NCBI GenBank assembly: GCA_934045905.1
Contig: OW203762.1
Location: 25,762,345 to 25,826,344 of the forward strand
DNA length: 64,000 nucleotides
DNA from: Leuctra nigra
Lineage: Eukaryota > Arthropoda > Insecta > Plecoptera > Leuctridae
Direction of reading: 5' to 3'
The position numbers and the translations under genes are program-made. Under the pieces are notes generated by a model. That model saw nothing but the letters and a program-made list of their open reading frames with translations. It searched no databases and had not been told where the DNA came from. Positions 20,041-30,100 of this stretch are shown here, one piece after another; within the stretch, counting starts at the first letter, position 1, and each line of letters starts with the position of its first letter.

Positions 20041-22030
20041 AACATTTCAGTTGAAATGTCGGGACCGGAAATTTCGCTAAAAACAATAAATCCTTATACA
20101 TTTTACAGTAAAAAAATATTCTATTTAAGGGGGGATCTAGATAGATTTGCGACATCCTTTTAGGGGGGGTGGGGGTCTCGAAAAGTGTGACACAGCGTGA
20201 CAGGGGGAGGGGGAAGGGTCAAAATATTCCGTTTCTAGTGTGACATCCTTGATGCACAGCCCCTAAGAAGACATTCTCCTGAGGTATTTGAGCCCTCGCT
20301 GTTTGAACGTGCTCGTTTCTACAAAGTTTTTCAATAAATAAATATCCACAATCGTCAGATTGGATACCTCTCTCCATAGAAGTGTTTGTGAAATATAATG
20401 GTCTATTACATCACAAATGGACTGAGATGAACAAGTTACTAACAAGTTAATTATCAATTACCTCATCAACGTGGCAGCTCTGTATATCAATCTGAATCAT
20501 GCGGTTGGATACCTCTCTCCGTAGAGGTGTTAGTGAATGGTGGCCTATTGCACCACAAATGGACTGAGATGAACTCATTACTAACACGTTGATTTATCAA
20601 AAACCATATCAGTTATGTGTAAAATATAGTAGGTAGTCAGTGTAGATAAATTATGAGCTGGTGTTGCAGAGAAAACTGAGGTCATATTGAGCCAGGTGCC
20701 GTTTTTATAAATACTGGCCCTGGCTCGTCTAATACTATGATTTATCTCTTTGATCACTTTGATTTATCAAAAACCACATCAGTGGACCAAGCAGCGCTGT
20801 TTATCAATCTTAATGGGAAGCAATACCTTAATGCAGGTCGTGAATGGTTGCAGTCTGAATTTACCACATGGGCTAAATTTGGGCATGGAGGAATACCTTC
20901 AAGCATACCAAGCAAGCATTAAGGCAAGCAATACCTTAATGCAGGTCACGAATGGTTGCAGTCTGAATTTACCACGGGCTAAATTTGGGCATGGAGGAAT
21001 ACCTTCAAGCATACCAAGCAAGCAAAGGCAAGCAATACCTGAATGCAGGTCACGAATGGTTGCAGTCTGAATTTACCACATGGGCTGAATTTGGGCATGG
21101 AGGAATACCTTCAGATATGGCACCTCTGAGATTGATTGAATTGTACAACGACGTTCCCCCTAAAAGTGAGCTGTTCATCGAAGTGTGTCATACAGCTCCA
21201 GGAATGGACCCCCAGAAAAGCTTCCTCACAGACAAGCCAGAAGTCTAGAGTAGTGACTTTTGCAAGTGGATACTCGGAACCATCAACAACTGGGCAACTT
21301 AGAATGTTCCATGTCAGGTTGGCAGGATTAAAAGTTCCTAACCCACCTTCAAATGCTTCCAGTAGAACTGTCAATTCCTAACAACAGTCAGTCCCGGGCA
21401 GGCAAGACCTCCTCGAACTGGTAAGCCAAAGAGAGTCTAGTGCAGAAATAGTGAGCACTCGCTCCGTAGAAGTGTTTGTGAAATATGATGGTCTATTAAA
21501 AAAGGTCCCAAGTGAGGGCAATAAAAAGTTACGACGTTCCCCCTAAAAGTGAGCTGTTCATCGAAGTGTGTCAGACAGCTCTAGGAATGGACGACAGAGG
21601 ACCAGTGCTGTTCTTTGACCTCAAGGCCGCAACTCCGGACCAATCAAGATTATTTTTTTGTGCAACAGCGTTAGTGTGCCTTTACACACTCGCAACCTTA
21701 GCCCCGGCCAACATCCGCACCCGATCCCCGTCACCGAAGATCAGGGGGCACAGGAGGGCATGCCGGCCGAAGATCTAGTCTTGAGCGTGTGACATGTGAC
21801 GCGTTGCTCGGCACTTACACAGCCGCTCCCCACTTCCGTGGCGGCAAGCGGCTAAGCTGCCCAATAACACAGGCTAATACACCTGAAGGTTAAACCTTAC
21901 CAGTGCAATGTGTGCAAGTATGGATGCTCAAATAAGTCACAATTTTCAGTTGTGAATGACACAAACCAATAAATATTTAACCTCTTCGTGAACGGCATTA
22001 AGCAAGTCATACTATTGAAGATTTGAGGAA
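20041..22030. other. Degenerate duplicated gene fragments
   Basis: No intact gene seen. A diverged direct repeat (from 20,361 and from 20,513, each starting TGGATACCTCTCTCC) recurs partly near 21,462. A ~106 bp unit (CAATACCT..) is repeated at 20,821, 20,929 and 21,033 and encodes EWLQSEFTTWA-like peptide, with frames broken in the middle unit. After the third unit an open stretch encodes VPPKSELFIEVCHTA. A second diverged copy of that stretch is at about 21,535-21,600. These are probably remnants of a gene or DNA transposon that I could not identify. Confidence 0.5.
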
Positions 22031-22039
22031 TCAAAATTC

Positions 22040-23700
22040 ACAGCCCAAAAAAAAAGGTTTTCTAATTTGAAGATTGTTCTGAATTATTTGCAATTGGTGT
22101 GTTTAATTGCATATTTTCGTAACAATAATGCCCCTTATTTTGTGTAAGGGCACATATTTTTGGTTTGCGGAATAAATTCCACGCCAAATCCAGAAAACCC
22201 ACATTATTTTTTAAAATTTGAAGATTGTTATGAATTAATTGCAATCGTTGTGGCTAATTGCACATTTTCGTAACAAATTATGCCTCTTATTTTGTGTACG
22301 AGCACATATTTTTAGATGCGGAATAAATCCCCCGCGATATACAAAAAATCCATCTAAAAAATTAGGTGTTTTTAATTTGAAGATTGTTATGAATTAATTG
22401 CAATTGTTGTGTTTAATTGCATATTTTCGTAACAATAATGCCCCTTATTTTGTGTAAGGGCACATATTTTTGGTTTGCGGAATAAATTCCACGCCAAATC
22501 CAGAAAACCCACATTATTTTTTAAAATTTGAAGATTGTTATGAATTAATTGCAATCGTTGTGGCTAATTGCACATTTTCGTAACAAATTATGCCTCTTAT
22601 TTTGTGTACGAGCACATATTTTTAGATGCGGAATAAATCCCCCGCGATATACAAAAAATCCATCTAAAAAATTAGGTGTTTTTAATTTGAAGATTGTTAT
22701 GAATTAATTGCAATTGTTGTGTTTATTGCATATTTTCGTAACAATGATGCATTTTATTTTGTGTAAGAGCACATATTTTTGGTTTGCGGAATAAATCCCA
22801 CGCAAAATCCAAAACACAAATAAAATATTAGGGGTTTATAATTTGAAGATTGTTACGAATTAATTGCAATTGTTGTGTTTAATTGCATATTTTCGTAAAA
22901 ATTATGCCTCTTATATTGTGTAAGAGCATATTTAAGGTTTGCGGAATAAATCCCACGCAAAATCCAGAAGCCCCAAATAAAATGTGGGGGTTTTAATTTG
23001 AAGATTGTTATGAATTAATTGCAATTGTTGTGTTTAACTGCATATTGTCGTAACAATTATGCCTCTTTGTGTAAGAGGACATATTTTTGGATTGCGGAAT
23101 AAATCCCACGCAAAATCCAGATGCCCCAAATAAAATTATGTTTAATTTGAAGATTGTTATGAATTAATTGCAATTGTTGTGTATAATTGCATATTTTCGT
23201 AACAATTCTCTTTGTGTATTTTTGGTTTGCGGAATAAATCCCACGAAAAATCCAGAAAACCCAAATAAATAATAAGGGTTTTTAATTTGAAGTTTGTTAT
23301 GAATTAATTGCAATTGTTGTGGCTAATTGCATATTTCCGTAACAATTATGCTTCTTTTTTTGTGAAGAGCACATTTTTGGTATGCGGAATAAATCCCACG
23401 CAAAATCCAGATGCCCCAAATAAAATTATGTTTAATTTGAATATTGTTATGAATTAATTGCAATTGTTGTGTTTAATTGCATATTTTGGTAACAATTATG
23501 CCTCTTTGTGTAAGAGCACATATTTTGGTTTGCGGAATAAATCCCACTCAAAATCCAGAAAACCCAAATAGATAATACTTGGGTTTTTCATTTGAAGATT
23601 GTTATGAATTAATTGCAATTGTTGTGGCTAATTGCATATTTTCGTAACAATTATGCTTCTTATTTTGAAGCAAAATAAAATATTAGGGGTTTCTATACCT
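22040..23700 (+). repeat. AT-rich satellite, ~155 bp monomers without exon insert
   Basis: About ten to eleven diverged monomers are present. Each contains TTGAAGATTGTTATGAATTA, GCATATTTTCGTAACAA, TTTTGTGTAAGAGCACAT and GCGGAATAAATCCCACGC. The first part is a 310 bp dimer repeated twice (22,131 against 22,441). The same backbone continues in the 280 bp monomers downstream. Confidence 0.9.
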
Positions 23701-26700
23701 ATTTTGAAGATTGTTACGAACTAGGTAACTGTATTGTTGCGTTGGGTAAATTGCATATTTTCGTAACAATGATGACTCCTATTTTGTGTAAGAGCACATT
23801 GTGATACGGCTCGGCTTCAGTGCGCCAACAATACTGCATCTTGCCACCAGATGTGTGCGATGGAGAAGTCGACTGTACTGTAGCCAAGACTGTAGCGATG
23901 GGAGTGATGAGAACATCACAACGGTGAGTTTTGCAGAAATAAATCCCACGCAAAATACAGAAACCCAAATAAAATTAGGGTATTTTAATTTGAAGATTGT
24001 TACGAATTTATCGCAATTGTTGTGTTTAATTGCATATTTTCGTAACAATGATGACTCCTATTTTGTGTAAGAGCACATTGTGATATGGCTCGGCTTCAGT
24101 GCGCCAACAATACTGTGATCTTGCCACCAGATATGTGCGATGGAGAAGTCGACTGTACTGTAGCCAAGACTGTAGCGATGGGAGTGACGAGAACATCACA
24201 ACGGTGAGTTTTGCAGAAATAAATCCCATGCAAAATACAGAAACCCAAATAAAATTACTTGGTATTTTAATTTGAAGATTGTTACGAATTTATCGCAATT
24301 GTTGCGTTTAATTGCATATTTTCGTACCAATGATGACTCCTATTTTGTGTAAGAGCACATTGTGATACGGCTCGGCTTCAGTGCGCCAACAATACTGTGA
24401 TCTTGCCACCAGATGTGTGCGATGGAGAAGTCGACTGTACTGTAGCCAAGACTGTAGCGATGGGAGTGACGAGAACAACACAACGGTGAGTTTTGCTGAA
24501 ATAAATCCCACACAAAATACAGAAACCCAAATAAAATTAGGGTACCTATTTTAATTTGAAAATTGTTACGAAATTATCGCAATTGTTGCGTTTAATTGCA
24601 TATTTTCGTAACAATGATGACTCCTATTTTGTGTCAGAGCACAAACAATACTGTGATCTTGCCACCAGATGTGTGCGATGGAGAAGTCGACTGTACTGTA
24701 GCTGAGACTGTAGCGATGGGAGTGACGAAAACATCACAACGGTGAGTTTTGCAGAAATAAATCCCACGCAAAATACAGAAACCCAAATAAAATTAGGGTA
24801 TTTTAATTTGAAGATTGTTACGAATTTATCGCAATTGTTGTGTTTAATTGCATATTTTCGTAACAATGAAGACTCCTATTTTGTGTAAGAGCACATTGTG
24901 ATATGGCTCGGCTTCAGTGCGCCAACAATACTGTGATCTTGCCACCAGATGTGTGCGATGGAGAAGTCGACTGTACTGTAGCCAAGACTGTAGCGATGGG
25001 AGTGACGAGAACATCACAACGGTGAGTTTTGCAGAAATAAATCCCATGCAAAATACAGAAACCCAAATAAAATTACTTGGTATTTTAATTTGATGATTGT
25101 TACGAATTTATCGCAATTGTTGCGTTTAATTGCATATTTTCGTACCAATGATGACTCCTATTTTGTGTAAGAGCACATTGTGATACGGCTCGGCTTCAGT
25201 GCACCAACAATACTGTGATCTTGCCACCAGATGTGTGCGATGGAGAAGTCGACTGTACTGTAGCCAAGACTGTAGCGATGGGAGTGACGAGAACAACACA
25301 ACGGTGAGTTTTGCAGAAATAAATCCCACGCAAAATACAGAAACCCAAATAAAATTAGGGTACCTATTTTAATTTGAAAATTGTTACGAAATTATCGCAA
25401 TTGTTGCGTTAAATTGCATATTTTCGTAACAATGATGACTCCTATTTTGTGTCAGAGCACATTGTGATACGGCTCGGCTTCAGTGCGCCAACAATACTGT
25501 GATCTTGCCACCAGATGTGTGCGATGGAGAAGTCGACTGTACTGTAGCTGAGACTGTAGCGATGGGAGTGACGAGAACATCACAACGGTGAGTTTTGCAG
25601 AAATAAATCCAACGCAAAATACAGAAACCCAAATAAAATTAGGGTATTTTAATTTGAAGATTGTTACGAAATTATCGCAATTGTTGCGTTTAATTGCATA
25701 TTTTCGTAACAATGATGACTCCTATTTTGAGTCAGAGCACATTGTGATATGGCTCGGCTTCAGTGCGCCAACAATACTGCATCTTGCCACCAGATGTGTG
25801 CGATGGAGAAGTCGACTGTACTGTAAAGACTGTAGCGATGGGAGTGACGAGAACAACACAACGGTGAGTTTTGCAGAAATAAATCCCACGCAAAATACAG
25901 AAACCCAAATAAAATTAGGGTATTTTAATTTGAAGATTGTTACGAAATTATCGCAATTGTTGCGTTTAATTGCATATTTTCGTAACAATGATGACTCCTA
26001 TTTTGTGTCAGAGCACATTGTGATACGGCTCGGCTTCAGTGCGCCAACAATACTGTGATCTTGCCACCAGATGTGTGCGATGGAGAAGTCGACTGTACTG
26101 TAGCCAAGACTGTAGCGATGGGAGTGACGAGAACATCACAACGGTGAGTTTTGCAGAAATAAATCCCATGCAAAATACAGAAACCCAAATAAAATTACTT
26201 GGTATTTTAATTTGAAGATTGTTACGAATTTATCGCAATTGTTGCGTTTAATTGCATATTTTCGTACCACTGATGACTCCTATTTTGTGTAAGAGCACAT
26301 TGTGATACGGCTCGGCTTCAGTGCGCCAACAATACTGTGATCTTGCCACCAGATGTGTGCGATGGAGAAGTCGACTGTACTGTAGCCAAGACTGTAGCGA
26401 TGGGAGTGACGAGAACAACACAACGGTGAGTTTTGCAGAAATAAATCCCACGCAAAATACAGAAACCCAAATAAAATTAGGGTATTTTAATTTGAAGATT
26501 GTTACGAAATTATCGCAATTGTTGCGTTTAATTGCATATTTTCGTAACAATGATGACTCCTATTTTGAGTCAGAGCACATTGTGATATGGCTCGGCTTCA
26601 GTGCGCCAACAATACTGCATCTTGCCACCAGATGTGTGCGATGGAGAAGTCGACTGTACTGTAAAGACTGTAGCGATGGGAGTGACGAGAACAACACAAC

Positions 26701-27060
26701 GGTGAGTTTTGCAGAAATAAATCCCACGCAAAATACAGAAACCCAAATAAAATTAGGGTATTTTAATTTGAAGATTGTTACGAAATTATCGCAATTGTTG
26801 CGTTTAATTGCATATTTTCGTAACAATGATGACTCCTATTTTGTGTCAGAGCACATTGTGATACGGCTCGGCTTCAGTGCGCCAACAATACTGTGATCTT
26901 GCCACCAGATGTGTGCGATGGAGAAGTCGACTGTACTGTAGCTAAGACTGTAGCGATGGGAGTGACGAGAACAACACAACGGTGAGTTTTAAAGAAATAA
27001 ATCACACACAAAATACAGAAACCCAAATAAAATTTGGGTATTTTAATTTGAAGATTGCTA
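23700..27060 (+). repeat. Satellite of ~280 bp monomers, each carrying an LDLa exon-like insert
   Basis: Twelve monomers share the 155 bp backbone of the upstream array but carry ~130 bp inserted between GAGCACAT and the AATAAATCCC motif. Insert cores (TGCGCCAAC..) start at 23,821, 24,100, 24,382, 24,918, 25,200 (reads TGCACC), 25,484, 25,764, 26,040, 26,322, 26,602 and 26,878. One more monomer near 24,645 has lost the 5' part of the insert. Groups of three monomers are themselves repeated, with offsets of about 818 and 838 bp. Confidence 0.9.
23806..23923 (+). pseudogene. LDL-receptor class A exon, first of twelve satellite copies
   Basis: Read in one frame the insert encodes HCDTARLQCANNT, then PPDVCDGEVDC. 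That is the LDLa pattern up to the fifth cysteine, with the third cysteine replaced. The LDLa calcium-site motif DCSDGSDEN follows in another frame, because GACTGT is repeated around a short insertion (17 bases in most copies, 14 in two). The block ends ACG|GTGAGT, a strong splice donor, and is preceded by CTTCAG or TGTCAG acceptor-like sites. LDLa modules bind ligand and calcium in extracellular proteins. With the frame break, these copies cannot encode an intact domain. I call the other units by the same evidence. Confidence 0.7.
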
Positions 27061-27268
27061 CGAATTAATTGCAATTGTTGTGTTTAATTGCATACTTTCG
27101 TAATAATTATGCCTCTTATTTTGTGTAAGAGCACGTATAGCTCGGTGGCTCAAACTCTGAACTATGTCGTCAAGATGCCGAGTCAGGAGCAGGCTGGGAT
27201 CGCCTCCCCTATTTTGCGGAATAAGTCCTACGCAAAATTCAAAACATAACAATACGTTTTTTTTAATT
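27061..27268 (+). repeat. Last satellite monomer with a different, tRNA-like insert
   Basis: The backbone is the same (TTTTGTGTAAGAGCAC before, GCGGAATAAGTCC after), but the insert at about 27,134-27,210 is unrelated to the LDLa exon. It starts TATAGCTCGGTGGCTC, which fits a pol III A box, and has a weaker B-box-like GGGATCGCCTCC. It may be a tRNA or SINE fragment placed at the same site in the monomer. Confidence 0.55.
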
Positions 27269-27624
27269 GGAGACTTCGCACAATTAAAAATTCTTAATCA
27301 ATGATGTTCCACCTTCTTTCTTTCAATGTCACTTGCATTTTTCAAACAAATCTTCGATTTTCTTATTTATTTTGTGATTCTTCTTTGTTGGCAGCTTGGG
27401 GCGTTGAGGGCGTTTTTTGTTAATTGGCGCCATCTGTCTGGCATTGGTCTGGCAGAATACAATGAAGGTTCGATTTTTAGAGTGGAAATGGTCTTCGATG
27501 TTGCTTTTTTCGGCGTGGTTATTTTTGGGCGTATGTATTTTCACTAATGTTTTCATCATTTGATAAAGAACGAATTAATTTGCTATGTTATTGCGTTGTG
27601 GAAATGTTTAGCGTGGAGCATTAC

Positions 27625-27807
27625 CTTTGAATAAGGATAATATTCAAAGATATTCCGGATCGTAGCGTGATCGTGTGCTGCTTTCTTGAATCTTGATGGT
27701 AGAGTTTGTACAGGCATCCTCTTCATTTCACTCTTCCGCGGGAATTTCTCACTAAGTATTTCACTTTGCAAGTTGCAACACGTGAACTTCTCGCTTGATA
27801 AAACCAT
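27625..27807 (-). CDS. Candidate first coding exon of an unrecognised gene
   Basis: On the minus strand an ATG at 27,807 opens a 61-codon frame that ends AAAG|GTAATG, a plausible splice donor, at 27,625. The protein has good coding character, with many Lys, Arg and Glu (KFPRKSEMKRM, QTLPSRFKKAAHDH). No family recognised. A LINE inserted immediately upstream of the ATG. A further open minus-strand stretch at 27,329-27,559, rich in Lys and Asn, could be part of the same gene or noise. Confidence 0.3.
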
Positions 27808-27810
27808 TGA
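27798..27810. repeat. Target-site duplication of LINE, left copy
   Basis: ATAAAACCATTGA occurs here and again at 30,088-30,100, exactly flanking the LINE. Confidence 0.9.
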
Positions 27811-29643
27811 CCATTTTGGAACATATTAAAATCATTTTATACAAATAAACATACATCTAATCATAGGGAATTATATTTCAAAAATAAAAAAATCTTTGGA
27901 ACAAAGAATATTGCTGAAAGTTTTAACAGTTATTTTATTCAAAGTGTATCAGATATTATTAGCGATATCCCGGGTCCTGGTGATATTGCCCAGTTCTTGA
28001 CAAATATTAAATTAAATGCAAACCAAGAAATTATGTTCAATTTCCAGACTGTTGATTCAATGCGGGTAGCTCAAGTTATTAGAGAACTTAAAAACTGTAC
28101 CCCCAGGGACGACGGTATAAATAAGAATATTTTATCTATTGCCATTTCTGTGCCTAGTATAAAATCCTATTTCGTAAACCTTGTAAACATCTCACTGCAA
28201 TCTGGAATAGTACCAATAAACCTAAAGTTATCACATATCACACCTGTCCCCAAAAAAACCCAAGCTATTGATGGTGAGGACTTCAGACCTATCCACACCT
28301 TACACATCATTGACAAGGTTATTGAGGTGATTGTGAAGAAACAAATGTGTAATTTCATTGACAATCATGGTATACTGGCTAAAGAACAATCGGGATTCAG
28401 ATCACATCATGGATGTGAAACTGCAGTGCAAAACATAGTTAACGATTTGAAGCTGAAAATCGAAGATCATTTATATACTAGAGCTATATTTGTTGACCTT
28501 AAGCGAGCATTTGATACCATTGACCGTGATATTTTAATTCTAAAATTGCATAAATATGGTTTCCAAGGAGTTACACTTCAGTGGATTGGATCGTATCTTG
28601 AAAATAGAATGCAGAAAGTCAAACTAAATAACATAGAATCCACAGACACCCAGAATTTCACGGGTGTCCCCCAGGGGTCTATTCTAGGCCCACTTCTTTT
28701 TATACTATATATTAATGATCTTAGTACTATTTTTAAGTTCTGTACCATACATCTCTATGCAGACGATGCCTTACTACTTTGCAGTGGCAAAGATCCGCAG
28801 CTAGTACATGAGAATATGGCCTCAGATATCAAACTTCTTGAGCTTTGGTTAATATCAAACAAAATGAAGTTAAATGTATCAAAAACTAAATCTATGGTAT
28901 TTTGCAAAAATGCTGTAAGGAAAGAATTTAATACTTTTGCTAATTTTTCTATGAGAATTGATGGGGAACTTGTTGAAAATGTCAAACATTTCAAATATCT
29001 TGGCATCATGCTAGACGAAAATTTGCATTTCGACAGCCATGCTCAATACGTCATAAATAAAGTAGCCAAAAAAGTTGGATTATTCCAGAGAAACTGTAGA
29101 GCATTACCGTTATTAAGTAAGATACAAGTTAGCCAAGCCATTATTACACCACATTTTGATTATTGTAGCTCTATTTTATTTTTAATGACCCAAAATGATA
29201 TAAACAAGCTACAAAAATTACAAAATAAAGTCATGCGTAGTATACTGTGGGTTGATAGGACCGCTTCTGTTGCTAAAATGGGAACCTCATTATGCTGGAT
29301 AACTGTAAAACAGAGAATTCTCCTGAACACGATGACATTTATATTTAGAATCACTAAGGGACTGTCCCCTCAATACCTTAGTGACATATTAACCCCTAAC
29401 ATCTCCCATGTTTATAGCACCAGACGCCAAAATGACATCAATGTACAGCGTGCCACTTCTTCATTTGGTAATAATTCCTTATTTTCAAAAGGAATAAAAA
29501 TGTACAACCGTCTACCTACTACTGTAAAGGAAAGTAAATGTGTAATGTCATTTAGAAGAGCATGTATGTTAGTAATAAAAGAGGGAGGCTGGCGAAATGA
29601 TCCCTTGTCAAATACTTATGCTGGTTTTTGGGACAAACCTTAA
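27811..29643 (+). CDS. LINE reverse transcriptase ORF2, C-terminal part
   Basis: The frame is open from the truncation point; no start codon is expected there. The first in-frame methionine is internal. Visible blocks are ESFNSYF before the RT, then ITPVPKK and FRPIH (RT motif 1), GFRSHHGCETA, FVDLKRAFDTID (first catalytic Asp), GVPQGSILGPLLF, YADDALLL (the two catalytic Asp) and KCLGI-like YLGIMLD. The C-terminal third, with YNRLP and SFRRA, is typical of the Jockey/CR1/L2 group. The endonuclease domain is missing because of 5' truncation. No stop interrupts the RT. Confidence 0.92.
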   Translation, partial: PFWNILKSFYTNKHTSNHRELYFKNKKIFGTKNIAESFNSYFIQSVSDIISDIPGPGDIAQFLTNIKLNANQEIMFNFQTVDSMRVAQVIRELKNCTPRDDGINKNILSIAISVPSIKSYFVNLVNISLQSGIVPINLKLSHITPVPKKTQAIDGEDFRPIHTLHIIDKVIEVIVKKQMCNFIDNHGILAKEQSGFRSHHGCETAVQNIVNDLKLKIEDHLYTRAIFVDLKRAFDTIDRDILILKLHKYGFQGVTLQWIGSYLENRMQKVKLNNIESTDTQNFTGVPQGSILGPLLFILYINDLSTIFKFCTIHLYADDALLLCSGKDPQLVHENMASDIKLLELWLISNKMKLNVSKTKSMVFCKNAVRKEFNTFANFSMRIDGELVENVKHFKYLGIMLDENLHFDSHAQYVINKVAKKVGLFQRNCRALPLLSKIQVSQAIITPHFDYCSSILFLMTQNDINKLQKLQNKVMRSILWVDRTASVAKMGTSLCWITVKQRILLNTMTFIFRITKGLSPQYLSDILTPNISHVYSTRRQNDINVQRATSSFGNNSLFSKGIKMYNRLPTTVKESKCVMSFRRACMLVIKEGGWRNDPLSNTYAGFWDKP

Positions 29644-30087
29644 TAAATTGACTTGGTACGAAGTTTTGCAGCCTACTAAACCTTCGTTTTTGTTTTTAAT
29701 ATTACTTCGTCCATGATATTACATAATATAGATTTAGTATTATATTGTAGGTATGTTGTTAGCATCTACTTGAACGTTATTCTGTAACAAGACTGCATCA
29801 TGACATGACATGTAACCTTTTCTCTTATATTTATTTTCATTGTTTCCCTTTATTTCAAATTATTAGTAAATTAGTTGATAATTTTCACCATTTGGAATGT
29901 AAATGGTAGAGAGAGAGATTCCTATTTTACTTACACTTACATGTACTGAGCTATAATATGTTATCAATATTTCCTAAACTGCTATATTTCCTATGTACTA
30001 CCTTTGTAAACTAGTTTAATCGAGAGTGTATAAAAATGTAACAATAGCAAGAATCGCTAATAAAGACTTCACTACTACTACTACTAC
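27811..30087 (+). mobile_element. 5'-truncated non-LTR retrotransposon (LINE) with 13 bp target duplication
   Basis: The element starts mid-ORF at 27,811. It carries an open reverse-transcriptase frame to 29,643, a ~440 bp 3' untranslated region and an AATAAA-like signal, and ends in an (ACT)n microsatellite at about 30,069-30,087. The 13 bp ATAAAACCATTGA is repeated exactly on both sides, as expected for target-primed reverse transcription with 5' truncation. The intact frame suggests a fairly recent insertion. Confidence 0.93.
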
Positions 30088-30100
30088 ATAAAACCATTGA
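30088..30100. repeat. Target-site duplication of LINE, right copy
   Basis: Exact copy of 27,798-27,810. Confidence 0.9.

Noticed and set aside
18980..20163. MYISVVNLDKT frames in the 905 bp duplication
   Set aside because: AT-rich hydrophobic peptide whose two copies diverge only where the repeat ends; more likely non-coding repeat.
23714..26896. Many 67-191 codon frames on both strands across the satellite
   Set aside because: They follow the monomer period and include both backbone and insert. Only the insert has protein-like sequence, and its frame is broken.
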